This document shows, piece after piece, positions 1 to 6,291 of a stretch of 64,000 nucleotides of DNA (positions are counted from its first letter, which is position 1; each line of letters starts with the position of its first letter). Made by a program: the position numbers and the translations under genes. The notes under the pieces were generated by a model. That model had not been told where the DNA came from, made no database searches, and saw nothing but the letters and a program-made list of their open reading frames with translations. Source of the stretch: an uncultured Ruthenibacterium sp. (lineage in GTDB: Bacteria > Bacillota > Clostridia > Oscillospirales > Ruminococcaceae); assembly GCA_944386565.1 (NCBI GenBank), contig CALXBO010000077.1, positions 1-64,000 on the forward strand. Direction: 5' to 3'.

Positions 1-14
1 CAGCCAGCCCAACC

Positions 15-50
15 AAAAAGACCGGTTCGTCCTTGACCGGTCTTTTTGTT
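15..50 (+). terminator. Intrinsic terminator at the window edge
   Basis: A perfect 12-bp stem (15-26 with 36-47) closes a 9-nt loop and runs into a T-rich tail. It probably ends transcription of a plus-strand gene lying before the window. The stem is flanked by A5/T5, so it could work in both directions. Confidence 0.85.
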
Positions 51-58
51 ATGGAAAA

Positions 59-100
59 CCGCCCGCGTCCGGAGATGCTCCGTGCGCGGGCGGCTTTTTA
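59..100 (-). terminator. Bidirectional terminator after the DUF4340 gene
   Basis: A GC-rich 9-bp stem (59-67 with 85-93) is continued by an inner stem (70-74 with 78-82). It is followed by T5 on the plus strand and by T4 on the minus strand. It sits about 60 nt beyond the stop codon of the minus-strand DUF4340 gene and is its likely terminator. Confidence 0.8.
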
Positions 101-161
101 TGTCATTGGCCGATCAATTTCAGAAGAAGCAGAGTTGCGTGTTTTTGATGCCCGATTTTTT

Positions 162-1148
162 CTAATACACGAGCAGGAGATCAGAAGAAAACGTCAGAAA
201 TTCATCGACCAGGTCGCCATCCATCCAGTAGACGCAGTTCGAGTTTTCGATGCGGACGGGATAATCGCCCGATTCGCTTTTTGTTCCGATCTGGAGGGTG
301 CATGTCTCTTCTGCACCGCTTGCGGTCAAATAGGTGACAGTCAGGGTGGCTGATGGCGTTTCGAGACCGTAGGAGGCAACGGCTGAGGCGTCCGGTCTGA
401 AGGCGGCGAGTCCGGTAAAACTTACAGAGGAGGCGTCGTTGAGGAGCGAAGCGGCGGTGATATCCTCCGTGTCGAAAGATTCGTCTGCGTCTGTGTAGGT
501 GTAGATTTCCGTCACGGATGAATCATCCTCTGAGGTCGTTTCTTCCCGCCGGGAAATCAAGAACGATGCATCCGCACTTTCAAGCTGCATTGACGTCACG
601 GATTCCGCAGATGCCGCGGGCCATTCTTCGTAGGCTGCCATGGAGTACAGATCATGATTGAACGAGTCGTAAAAGGTGGAGTCGACGGTGTAGAGGGCGT
701 TTTCATCTCCGATGCGCATATAATAGTCTTTCGTATGCGTGTTCTGATCGCCGAGATACAGCGTGACGGTTTCCCCTTCATCTGTTTCCGCTGTGATGGT
801 TTTCTTGGGTTTTTCCAGACCGTATTCCGTGAAGTCCGGACAGTTTTCCGTCACAAGTTCCGTTGCAGTCACGTTCTGAAGCAGCGATGTCATGGTTTGC
901 GCATATCCCTGCGACAGGGGAAACTCAGAATCATCTTCCCAAAACCACTGTTCCTCCCGAAGCACGAAACGAAGCTGTTCCTCGGCTGTGTTGTAAGAAA
1001 TGCCGGTGACGTTGCCTGAAACTGACGCGGCGAGAACGGTTTCTACGGTATCGGTCCCGCTCTGACGCGCACTCAGAAACCATGTTCCTGCCATCAGCAC
1101 GGTTGTCGCGGCAAGGACGGCCGTCAGGGCTGTATATTTGCGTTTCAT
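162..1148 (-). CDS. DUF4340 domain-containing protein, membrane anchored
   Basis: The 328-residue protein has a basic start and one hydrophobic segment (about residues 6-26), followed by an extracytoplasmic domain. It matches the DUF4340 pattern by eye, with two similar halves that each carry a YGLE[KT]P-like turn and a TLYLGD / TLQIGT beta-strand. DUF4340 proteins are normally encoded last in operons for Gld-type ABC exporters, after the ATPase, permease and GldG genes. Their biochemical role is not known. The start codon overlaps the stop of the upstream GldG fragment (ATGA). The upstream partner genes are mostly deleted here, so this intact gene is probably an orphan. Family call is fairly sure, function unknown. 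Confidence 0.8.
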   Translation of the reverse strand: MKRKYTALTAVLAATTVLMAGTWFLSARQSGTDTVETVLAASVSGNVTGISYNTAEEQLRFVLREEQWFWEDDSEFPLSQGYAQTMTSLLQNVTATELVTENCPDFTEYGLEKPKKTITAETDEGETVTLYLGDQNTHTKDYYMRIGDENALYTVDSTFYDSFNHDLYSMAAYEEWPAASAESVTSMQLESADASFLISRREETTSEDDSSVTEIYTYTDADESFDTEDITAASLLNDASSVSFTGLAAFRPDASAVASYGLETPSATLTVTYLTASGAEETCTLQIGTKSESGDYPVRIENSNCVYWMDGDLVDEFLTFSSDLLLVY

Positions 1149-2310
1149 CAGCGTTTCCTCCGTCTGAACCAGATCAGAAATCCGACGGCAACCGCTCCGA
1201 ACGGAATCAGGAACATAAAGGTCACGGATACGAGCCGAGCGGACGAGGCGTCGAAGAGAAGCGTTTCGGCGGAAATACTCTTGGCATGGATGGAGATGGC
1301 GTTTTCATTTCCGGTGAGGTATGCCAGCGCATTCAACATAAAATCACTGTTCGTGCCGGAGACGATGGAATCGGTTCCTTCATCGACAAAACCGCTGGTG
1401 GAGAGCCAGAGAACGGCAGAGCTGTCCGCACTGTTTTCGGAAATCATGGCTACGGAGAAGACGCCTTCCGGATCATTCTCCGATTTGTCAAACGTGTCGG
1501 CGCTGTATGCATCGGATTTGCAATAGGCGCCGGAGGTTGTATCAAACAGGGAAGTGACCGTCAGATCTTCGCTCGCATCTTCCGTCGCTGTAATGGGGTG
1601 CGCAAGCGGGGTGAGAACATACATATTACCGTTCAGAAGAGGTTCGGTGATTTCGTGCCCGTTGATCTCCGGCAGAAGGTAATACGGATATCCGCTCAGC
1701 GCGTAGTTCTCGTCGGTTTCGATGATAATGCCGTTTTCGGCCTGCATGCCGTATTGCTCCGTCAGTGCGGCGAAGTTCGGCATGGAGTCTTCCGAGTAAT
1801 TTCCGTAATCCGTGATCAGAATCAGTTTGCCGCCTTCCGACAAATAGGTCCGGATTTTGGTGAGCTCTTCTTCGGAGAGGTCTTTGGTCGGCGAAACAAT
1901 CAGCAGAGCGCCGGCGTCGTCGGGTACACGGTCGGAAGTCAGGAGCGACAGCGTCTGAGTGGTAAGATTCTGACGAGACAGTCCGTCCAACAGGGTAGAC
2001 GCTGTGATGTCGGCTTCTCCGTGTCCGGTCAGTTCGTATACGATTTTGGTTTCATCCGAGGAGACATAGGAGATTGCGGACGTCAGCGCACTCTCTCCGG
2101 CGAAATTCTGCGTATAGGTATATGTATCATAGTCGAGTTCGTATTTGTAGAATTCCGTCGCGTCGATCACTTTATATTTGTCTCCGCCGTCAACAATGAC
2201 GCTCTCCGGAGAGGCGTCTGAGGCGTCATATGCGTTTGCAAACGTGGGATAGAGAACCGGATCTTTTTCAACAAGCTCAAAGTGCGGAGAAAGTTCTTCA
2301 TAAATCGTCC
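1148..2310 (-). pseudogene. GldG-family ABC transporter accessory protein, 5' truncated
   Basis: The frame reads as GldG-like protein from about position 2310 down to 1148. It carries the DPVLYPTF segment, a KVIDATEFYKYELDYD segment, the conserved ELTGHGE motif and a C-terminal membrane helix followed by RRRKR. Homology continues upstream of the GTG at 2168-2170, so that codon is internal and not the real start. In frame, the sequence runs back to a stop at 2339-2341 with no N-terminal membrane segment. The usual first ~100-150 residues are missing. Upstream DNA instead encodes the first residues of an ABC ATPase in another frame. I read this as a 5' deletion. The gene may still be translated from an internal start, but it would lack its membrane anchor. 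Confidence 0.75.
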
Positions 2311-2360
2311 ACGGCGACGTGGTCGCCGTAACGCTTTGTCAGATGTTCGACGGTGATCAA
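2298..2360 (-). pseudogene. ABC transporter ATP-binding protein, first ~20 codons only
   Basis: Starting at a TTG (2358-2360) with an AAAAGGAG ribosome site at about 2370-2377 on the minus strand, the frame reads MITVEHLTKRYGDHVAVDDL and then meets TGA at 2298-2300. This is the classic N-terminus of a GldA-type ABC ATPase, in which the A-loop Tyr of the KRYGDH segment normally stacks on ATP. The Walker A, signature and Walker B parts are gone. Beyond about 2300-2312 the DNA belongs to the GldG gene in another frame. In intact operons the ATPase gene comes first and the permease gene second, so both have been lost in the deletion. Confidence 0.7.
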
Positions 2361-2393
2361 AACGCATTTCTCCTTTTGGCGGATTTCACTCAC

Positions 2394-2435
2394 AAAAAAC
2401 CAGACGGACAGCGCAGAGCTGTCCACCCGGTTTTT
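2394..2435 (-). terminator. Hairpin with T-run just upstream of the ABC gene remnant
   Basis: A 7-bp stem (2406-2412 with 2418-2424) with a 5-nt loop is extended by CC/GG and A5/T5 pairs, giving a terminator-like shape in both directions. On the minus strand it lies between the probable start of transcription and the ribosome site of the ATPase remnant, so it could attenuate that operon. On the plus strand it could stop antisense read-through into sigK. Confidence 0.5.
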
Positions 2436-2507
2436 ATTCTGACACTAAAAAGAAAATTTGAATGTTTTGTGAGTAAAATGCAAAAGCTTTGTCAAAGCAC
2501 AAGGCCG

Positions 2508-2535
2508 CATTTTTGGATGAGACAGTTCATACGCT
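2508..2535 (+). promoter_or_regulatory. Candidate sigma-E-type promoter for sigK
   Basis: CATACGCT at 2528-2535 resembles the sporulation sigma-E -10 (CATACANT). CATTTT at 2508-2513, 15 bp upstream, is a weak -35. The implied start is only a few bases before the AGGGAGG ribosome site. In Bacillus sigK is transcribed by sigma-E, which makes the match plausible, but the sequence evidence alone is weak. Confidence 0.3.
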
Positions 2536-2556
2536 GAAGAAAGGGAGGGGATTGGA

Positions 2557-3294
2557 GTGTTTTCCGCTTTTTTCAGCTTTATTGCCGCACACATCCTGTA
2601 TTTGGCCCTGCATCTGGAAACAGGGAGCTTCCCCAGACCGATGTCGGCAAAGCAGGAGCAGGATGCGTTCCGGCGGTTCTCTCAGGGGGACAGGAAAGCG
2701 CGGGACGAAATTGTGTGCCGGAATCTCCGGCTGGTGGCACACATCGCCAAAAAGTATTACTCGGCAACGGAAGATCAGGATGATCTTGTGAGCATCGGAA
2801 CGATCGGACTGATCAAGGCAGTGGACAGTTTCGATGCGCAGAAAGGCGCGCGCTTTGCGACGTATGCGGCCCGCTGCATTGAGAACGAACTCTTGATGCA
2901 TTTCCGGTCCGCGAAAAAAACACCGGAAGCGCTGTCTCTGAGCGATCCGATCGACGGCGATTCTGAAGGCGGTTTGACGCTCAACGACGTTATGGCGGAT
3001 TCCGTGCTGCTTGATGAACTGTATGACGTAAAGGAGGAGACAAACAGTCTTTATGCAGCGCTTCGAGATCTTCCGGAACGTGAACAGCGTGTTCTGATTC
3101 TCCGGTACGGTCTGAACGGCAAAGCACCTTTGACGCAGCAGCAGGTGGCGCAGATGATGGGAATCAGCCGGTCCTACATCTCGAGAATCGAAAAAAAGTC
3201 CGTGGAGAGCATCCGGGAGAAAATGAAAACGGAACATGGCGATAAATCAGAAAAAACAGAGAAATATCATCTTGCAAGTAAACGTCAGCTTTGA
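2557..3294 (+). CDS. sigK: RNA polymerase sporulation sigma factor K, pro-form
   Basis: This 245-residue sigma-70 family protein directs late mother-cell transcription during sporulation. Residues 1-21 are strongly hydrophobic (MFSAFFSFIAAHILYLALHL) and precede SFPRPMS. This matches the membrane-holding pro-sequence of SigK, which is removed by SpoIVFB in Bacillus. Region 2 is at about 45-115 (DDLVSIGTIGLIKAVDSF, then YAARCIENELLMH). Region 4 with its helix-turn-helix is at about 165-222 (GISRSYISRIEKKS). The GTG start follows an AGGGAGGGG ribosome site. The gene is continuous, with no inserted skin element. A spoIVFA-spoIVFB pair at 42.7-44.1 kb could process it. SigE would be the main alternative, but the short hydrophobic pro-peptide and the SFPRPMS join fit SigK better. 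Confidence 0.88.
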   Translation: MFSAFFSFIAAHILYLALHLETGSFPRPMSAKQEQDAFRRFSQGDRKARDEIVCRNLRLVAHIAKKYYSATEDQDDLVSIGTIGLIKAVDSFDAQKGARFATYAARCIENELLMHFRSAKKTPEALSLSDPIDGDSEGGLTLNDVMADSVLLDELYDVKEETNSLYAALRDLPEREQRVLILRYGLNGKAPLTQQQVAQMMGISRSYISRIEKKSVESIREKMKTEHGDKSEKTEKYHLASKRQL

Positions 3295-3300
3295 TATACT
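3272..3300 (+). promoter_or_regulatory. Sigma-A promoter for the nucleobase permease
   Basis: TTGCAA (3272-3277), 17 bp, TATACT (3295-3300). The promoter sits across the end of sigK, and its -10 begins one base after the sigK stop. Transcription should start near 3307, leaving a leader of about 95 nt. Confidence 0.7.
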
Positions 3301-3317
3301 TAACTCAATACGGACAC

Positions 3318-3380
3318 GGGCCCGCAGTCTTGCCTGACTGCGGGTCAATGTGCGTGTAAAGGGGCAAAGAGCTTTGCCCG
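3318..3380 (+). promoter_or_regulatory. Structured 5' leader of the permease mRNA
   Basis: Two stable hairpins fill the leader. Stem 1 pairs 3321-3329 (CCCGCAGTC) with 3336-3344. Stem 2 pairs 3362-3368 with 3373-3379 around a GAGC loop and ends 6-7 nt before the GAGGAGG ribosome site. Neither is followed by a T-run, so this is not an ordinary terminator. I do not recognise a PyrR-binding loop or a purine-riboswitch core. Translational control is possible but unproven. Confidence 0.4.
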
Positions 3381-3402
3381 AACAACGAGGAGGTTATCTG
3401 AA

Positions 3403-4740
3403 TTGAAGGACGCAAACAAAGAGACCCTGAACAGCAACGGGATCTATGACGCCCGTTCTCTGGGAATTCCTAAAATGCTGATTTTGGGAATTCAGCACAC
3501 GTTTGCCATGTTCGGCGCAACGGTTCTGGTCCCCATCATTACGGGATTGGACGTTTCCACGACGCTGCTGATGGCAGGCCTCGGAACACTGCTGTTCCAT
3601 CTGATCACCCGAGGGAAGGTGCCGGCATTCCTCGGTTCCAGTTTTGCATTTCTGGGCGGATATGCTGCGGTGGCCCCGATGCTCGAAGACGGCACCCCGA
3701 ACACGGAACTTCTCCCGTACGCTTGCGGCGGCGTTGTGGTTGCCGGTTTGATTTATGTCATTATGAGCGGCCTGATCAAAGTGTTCGGCGTGAAGAAGAT
3801 CATGCGCTTTTTCCCGCCGGTGGTCACGGGCCCGATCATCATTGCGATCGGCCTGATCCTGGCGCCGTCTGCCATCACGAACTGTTCGGAAAACTGGCTG
3901 CTGGCGTTTGTTGCGTTTGCTCTGATTGTTGTGTGCAACATCTGGGGAAAGGGAATGGTAAAAATCCTTCCGATCCTCATTGGTGTTGTCGGTGCATATA
4001 TCGTTGCGCTGCTGATGGGCGAGGTGGATTTCAGTGTTGTGACGGATCCTTCGACGCCGGTGTTCGCACTTGCGCTGCATCCTTCCGCGTTTGCTAAATT
4101 CAGCATCAGCGCCTGCATCACCATCGCGCCGATCGCGCTGGCGACCATGATGGAGCATATCGGCGATATCGCCGCGATCAGCGCCACTGCGGAGAAAAAC
4201 TATCTTGCGGATCCGGGTCTGCACCGCACGCTGCTCGGCGACGGTCTGGCGACCAGCTTTGCGGGCTTTTTCGGCGGCCCGGCGAACACGACCTATGGCG
4301 AAAATACAGGCGTTCTGGCTCTGACAAAGGTTTACGATCCCCGCGTGATGCGCATTGCGGCCTGCTGTGCGATCGTTCTGTCTTTCTTCCCGCGCTTCGG
4401 TGCGCTGATCCAGACGATTCCGACGGCCATCATCGGCGGTATTTCGTTTGTGCTTTACGGAATGATTTCTGCAATCGGTGTGCGCAACGTTGTTGAGAAT
4501 CAGGTCGACTTTACCAATTCCCGCAACCTGATTATTGCGGCGGTGATTCTCGTCAGCGCTCTGGGCTTTAACACCGTGGGCGGTATTACGATCCCGTTCG
4601 GCGCCGGAAACAGCTTTACGCTTTCCGGCCTTGCAATCGCGGCGATCGTGGGTATCCTTCTCAACGCGATCCTGCCCGGGAATGACTATGAATTCGGCCG
4701 CGATCTGGAAGGCGATACTGCGGTGAACTTCAAAGTCTGA
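3403..4740 (+). CDS. Uracil/xanthine permease, NCS2 family
   Basis: This 445-residue, very hydrophobic protein belongs to the nucleobase-ascorbate (NCS2) family, which imports uracil or xanthine with protons. The N-terminal ILGIQHTFAMFGATVLVP is typical of the UraA branch. The helices carry FLGSSFAFL and ENTGVLALTKVYDPRV, the region that includes the family's substrate-binding Glu, and IGGISFVLYGMI follows. By eye it has about 12-14 membrane helices. The TTG start at 3403-3405 is preceded by GAGGAGG at a 9-nt distance. It is a single gene with its own promoter and terminator. UraA-like sequence favours uracil, but substrate cannot be fixed from sequence alone. Confidence 0.85.
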   Translation: MKDANKETLNSNGIYDARSLGIPKMLILGIQHTFAMFGATVLVPIITGLDVSTTLLMAGLGTLLFHLITRGKVPAFLGSSFAFLGGYAAVAPMLEDGTPNTELLPYACGGVVVAGLIYVIMSGLIKVFGVKKIMRFFPPVVTGPIIIAIGLILAPSAITNCSENWLLAFVAFALIVVCNIWGKGMVKILPILIGVVGAYIVALLMGEVDFSVVTDPSTPVFALALHPSAFAKFSISACITIAPIALATMMEHIGDIAAISATAEKNYLADPGLHRTLLGDGLATSFAGFFGGPANTTYGENTGVLALTKVYDPRVMRIAACCAIVLSFFPRFGALIQTIPTAIIGGISFVLYGMISAIGVRNVVENQVDFTNSRNLIIAAVILVSALGFNTVGGITIPFGAGNSFTLSGLAIAAIVGILLNAILPGNDYEFGRDLEGDTAVNFKV

Positions 4741-4770
4741 TCTGCGGTTTTTTCTGAGAGTAAAGGTAAG

Positions 4771-4804
4771 AAATCCTGCGGCCGGAAACCGCAGGATTTT
4801 TTTG
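4771..4804 (+). terminator. Terminator of the permease gene
   Basis: An 11-bp perfect stem (4771-4781 with 4789-4799) with a 7-nt loop continues into T7. Confidence 0.9.
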
Positions 4805-4814
4805 AAAAAAAGTA

Positions 4815-4843
4815 TTGACATTTCCCGGCAAATATATTATATT
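4815..4843 (+). promoter_or_regulatory. Consensus sigma-A promoter for tRNA-Ala
   Basis: A perfect TTGACA (4815-4820), 17 bp and TATATT (4838-4843) lie 44 nt before the tRNA. Near-consensus boxes are usual for stable RNA genes. Confidence 0.85.
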
Positions 4844-4886
4844 ATTTCTTGCCGCAGCGAAGAGCTCCTTCGCGGCGGGGAAATAT

Positions 4887-4962
4887 GGGCCCGTAGCGCA
4901 GCTGGGAGCGCGTACGGTTCGCATCCGTAAGGTCGAGGGTTCGATCCCCTTCGGGTCCACCA
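4887..4962 (+). tRNA. tRNA-Ala (anticodon CGC)
   Basis: A complete 76-nt cloverleaf with encoded CCA. The acceptor stem GGGCCCG/CGGGTCC contains the G3-U70 pair that marks alanine tRNAs. The anticodon stem is TACGG/CCGTA with loop TTCGCAT, so the anticodon is CGC, which reads GCG. It stands alone between its own promoter and terminator. Confidence 0.95.
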
Positions 4963-5010
4963 AAAAAATCCGGACTTATTGTTTTGTACAGTAAGTCCGG
5001 ATTTTTTATT
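4963..5010 (+). terminator. Terminator after tRNA-Ala
   Basis: A long stem, AATCCGGACTTA pairing with TAAGTCCGGATT, begins right after the CCA end and finishes in T6. Confidence 0.9.
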
Positions 5011-5139
5011 GCATTCAAAACTCTTTCCTCCGATGCAGTTTTCGCATTACCCGGCGGGGGTCGCAAACAGCTCCAATATTAAGAATACCATCTTTTTGCG
5101 CGGAAACTGTCGGAATTCAGTTTTTTGGGTTTTTGTGGG
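5011..5139 (+). other. Intergenic stretch with nothing recognised
   Basis: Between the tRNA terminator and the next promoter I see no open reading frame with a ribosome site, no strong hairpin and no known RNA motif. Confidence 0.5.
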
Positions 5140-5168
5140 TTGAGACGCTTTGTTATACAATGTAAAAT
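5140..5168 (+). promoter_or_regulatory. Sigma-A promoter for the DUF6514 / Spo0A-like operon
   Basis: TTGAGA (5140-5145), 17 bp, TAAAAT (5163-5168), about 50 nt before the ATG at 5221. The three following genes are tightly spaced and probably share this promoter. Confidence 0.6.
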
Positions 5169-5220
5169 AATAATCATACAGAAACTGCGGAAAATTCTGG
5201 AAGGAAACGAGGAATCGTGC

Positions 5221-5505
5221 ATGACATCAATACGTGAAATCTATGTAAAAACGTTTTCGGATATTGCGCATTTGCAAAGAGCAAAACGAATCTCTTATGC
5301 GTTGATCGCACAAAAGGAGGGCTACGGGATACGCGTCTCATCCATGAGCTACGGGTGCGGCTTGGAAGAAACCGTGCGGAATATTTTTGAGACGGAATCT
5401 CAGGCTCGGAATATGCTGCTATTTTTATACGAAAACGGAGTGGAACCACAGCAGTTGCTTGAAATTCTGGATGACATTGCGGCACAGGAAGGGGATATGC
5501 CGTGA
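5221..5505 (+). CDS. DUF6514-like small protein
   Basis: A 94-residue protein read from ATG 5221, which has an AGGA-type ribosome site about 10 nt before it. The longer frame from 5125 includes the promoter, so the earlier start is unlikely. The sequence has a YALIAQKEGYGIRVS beta-hairpin and a C-terminal helix with ENGVEPQQLLEILDDI, which resembles DUF6514, a small family common in Oscillospirales. There is no signal peptide, membrane segment or catalytic motif. It overlaps the start of the Spo0A-like gene by four bases and is probably translationally coupled to it. No function is known. A role in modulating the regulator next door is only inferred from position. Confidence 0.6.
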   Translation: MTSIREIYVKTFSDIAHLQRAKRISYALIAQKEGYGIRVSSMSYGCGLEETVRNIFETESQARNMLLFLYENGVEPQQLLEILDDIAAQEGDMP

Positions 5506-6272
5506 GTATGCGCAGCCGCCTGAAGAAGCAGAGCGTTCTGATCGTTGATTCCGATACGGATTTGAGAAATACAATCGTTGAATATCTTTCGATGCAGAGC
5601 GATATATGTGTGGCGGGTTCTGTCGGCGACGGGATCGAGGCGTTGACCGCGGTGCGGCAGTGCCGGCCGGATGTGATCGTGATAGACAGCATGCTCCCGC
5701 TTTTGGACGGGCTGGGGCTTTTTCGGCATATACGCTCCCTGAGCCACAGCAAAGGAAACGAACCCGCCTGTATTTTTCTTGTGTGCGACGGACAGGACGT
5801 GCTTTTACAGGAAATGATCAGTCAGGGCGCAAATTACTGTATGGTAAAACCGGTCGACCTTGCGGAATTGACCTACCGGATCCGGCATGCGGCAAGGGAT
5901 GCGTGTTCCAACGAACTGTATCGGAAACTTGCGGCGCACACATTGCGCGCGATGAAGATGAGAATTCACGACGACGGCTTTGAATACGCACAGCGTGCGG
6001 TAGCGATCCTTCTGGAAGAGAGAAACAGAGCGGTGCGCTACAAATCGGTGTATATCCGTGTGGAAGAGGAGACTGCCGGATTCTGTGCCGACGGAGGGAA
6101 GTATGTCGAAAACGATATTCGAAACGCGATCAAGCGTACCCATGCGGTTTTTTCTCCCTTTTATTGCGAGGTGATGGGGTTCGGGTCGGGCGAATCGGAA
6201 AAATGCCCTTCCAATGGCGTATTCCTCGCGTCTGTGGTACAATATATTCGCAACCATCATAATCTGACATGA
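5502..6272 (+). CDS. Divergent Spo0A-like response regulator
   Basis: The protein (256 residues from GTG 5502) has an N-terminal receiver domain (about 8-130) and a C-terminal Spo0A-type DNA-binding domain (about 145-255). The receiver keeps the phospho-accepting Asp (VIVIDSMLPLLDG) and the Lys (MVKPVD), but the acidic pair reads DS instead of DD (LIVDSDTD). In the C-terminal domain YVENDIRNAIKRTH aligns with the Spo0A helix RVERAIRHAIEVAW, and PSNGVFLASVVQYIR with its last helix. The recognition helix loses several Spo0A residues and its preceding loop is rebuilt. Spo0A is the master switch for sporulation. This may be a fast-evolving Spo0A or a paralogue with other targets. The GTG overlaps the DUF6514 stop, with AGGAAGGGG six bases upstream. 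Confidence 0.75.
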   Translation: MSMRSRLKKQSVLIVDSDTDLRNTIVEYLSMQSDICVAGSVGDGIEALTAVRQCRPDVIVIDSMLPLLDGLGLFRHIRSLSHSKGNEPACIFLVCDGQDVLLQEMISQGANYCMVKPVDLAELTYRIRHAARDACSNELYRKLAAHTLRAMKMRIHDDGFEYAQRAVAILLEERNRAVRYKSVYIRVEEETAGFCADGGKYVENDIRNAIKRTHAVFSPFYCEVMGFGSGESEKCPSNGVFLASVVQYIRNHHNLT

Positions 6273-6291
6273 AACGGAGCGAAGAACTGTA

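Noticed and set aside
1082..2221. Plus-strand open frame of 379 codons across the GldG/DUF4340 region
   Set aside because: The minus strand carries recognisable GldG and DUF4340 proteins. The plus-strand frame has no ribosome site or known motif.
2167..2367. 66-codon minus-strand frame from ATG 2365-2367
   Set aside because: It uses the same ribosome site as the ATPase remnant but its translation is Arg-rich and unlike any family. The TTG frame starting at 2360 gives the recognisable ABC N-terminus.
2488..2496. TTTGTCAAA, a match to the Spo0A box, upstream of sigK
   Set aside because: A nine-base degenerate match is expected about once in a window this size. Another copy lies inside the GldG gene near 1484-1492, so it carries little weight.
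3300..3402. Purine riboswitch or PyrR attenuator before the permease
   Set aside because: I do not find the purine-riboswitch core loops or the conserved PyrR-binding hairpin, and no terminator T-run follows the stems.
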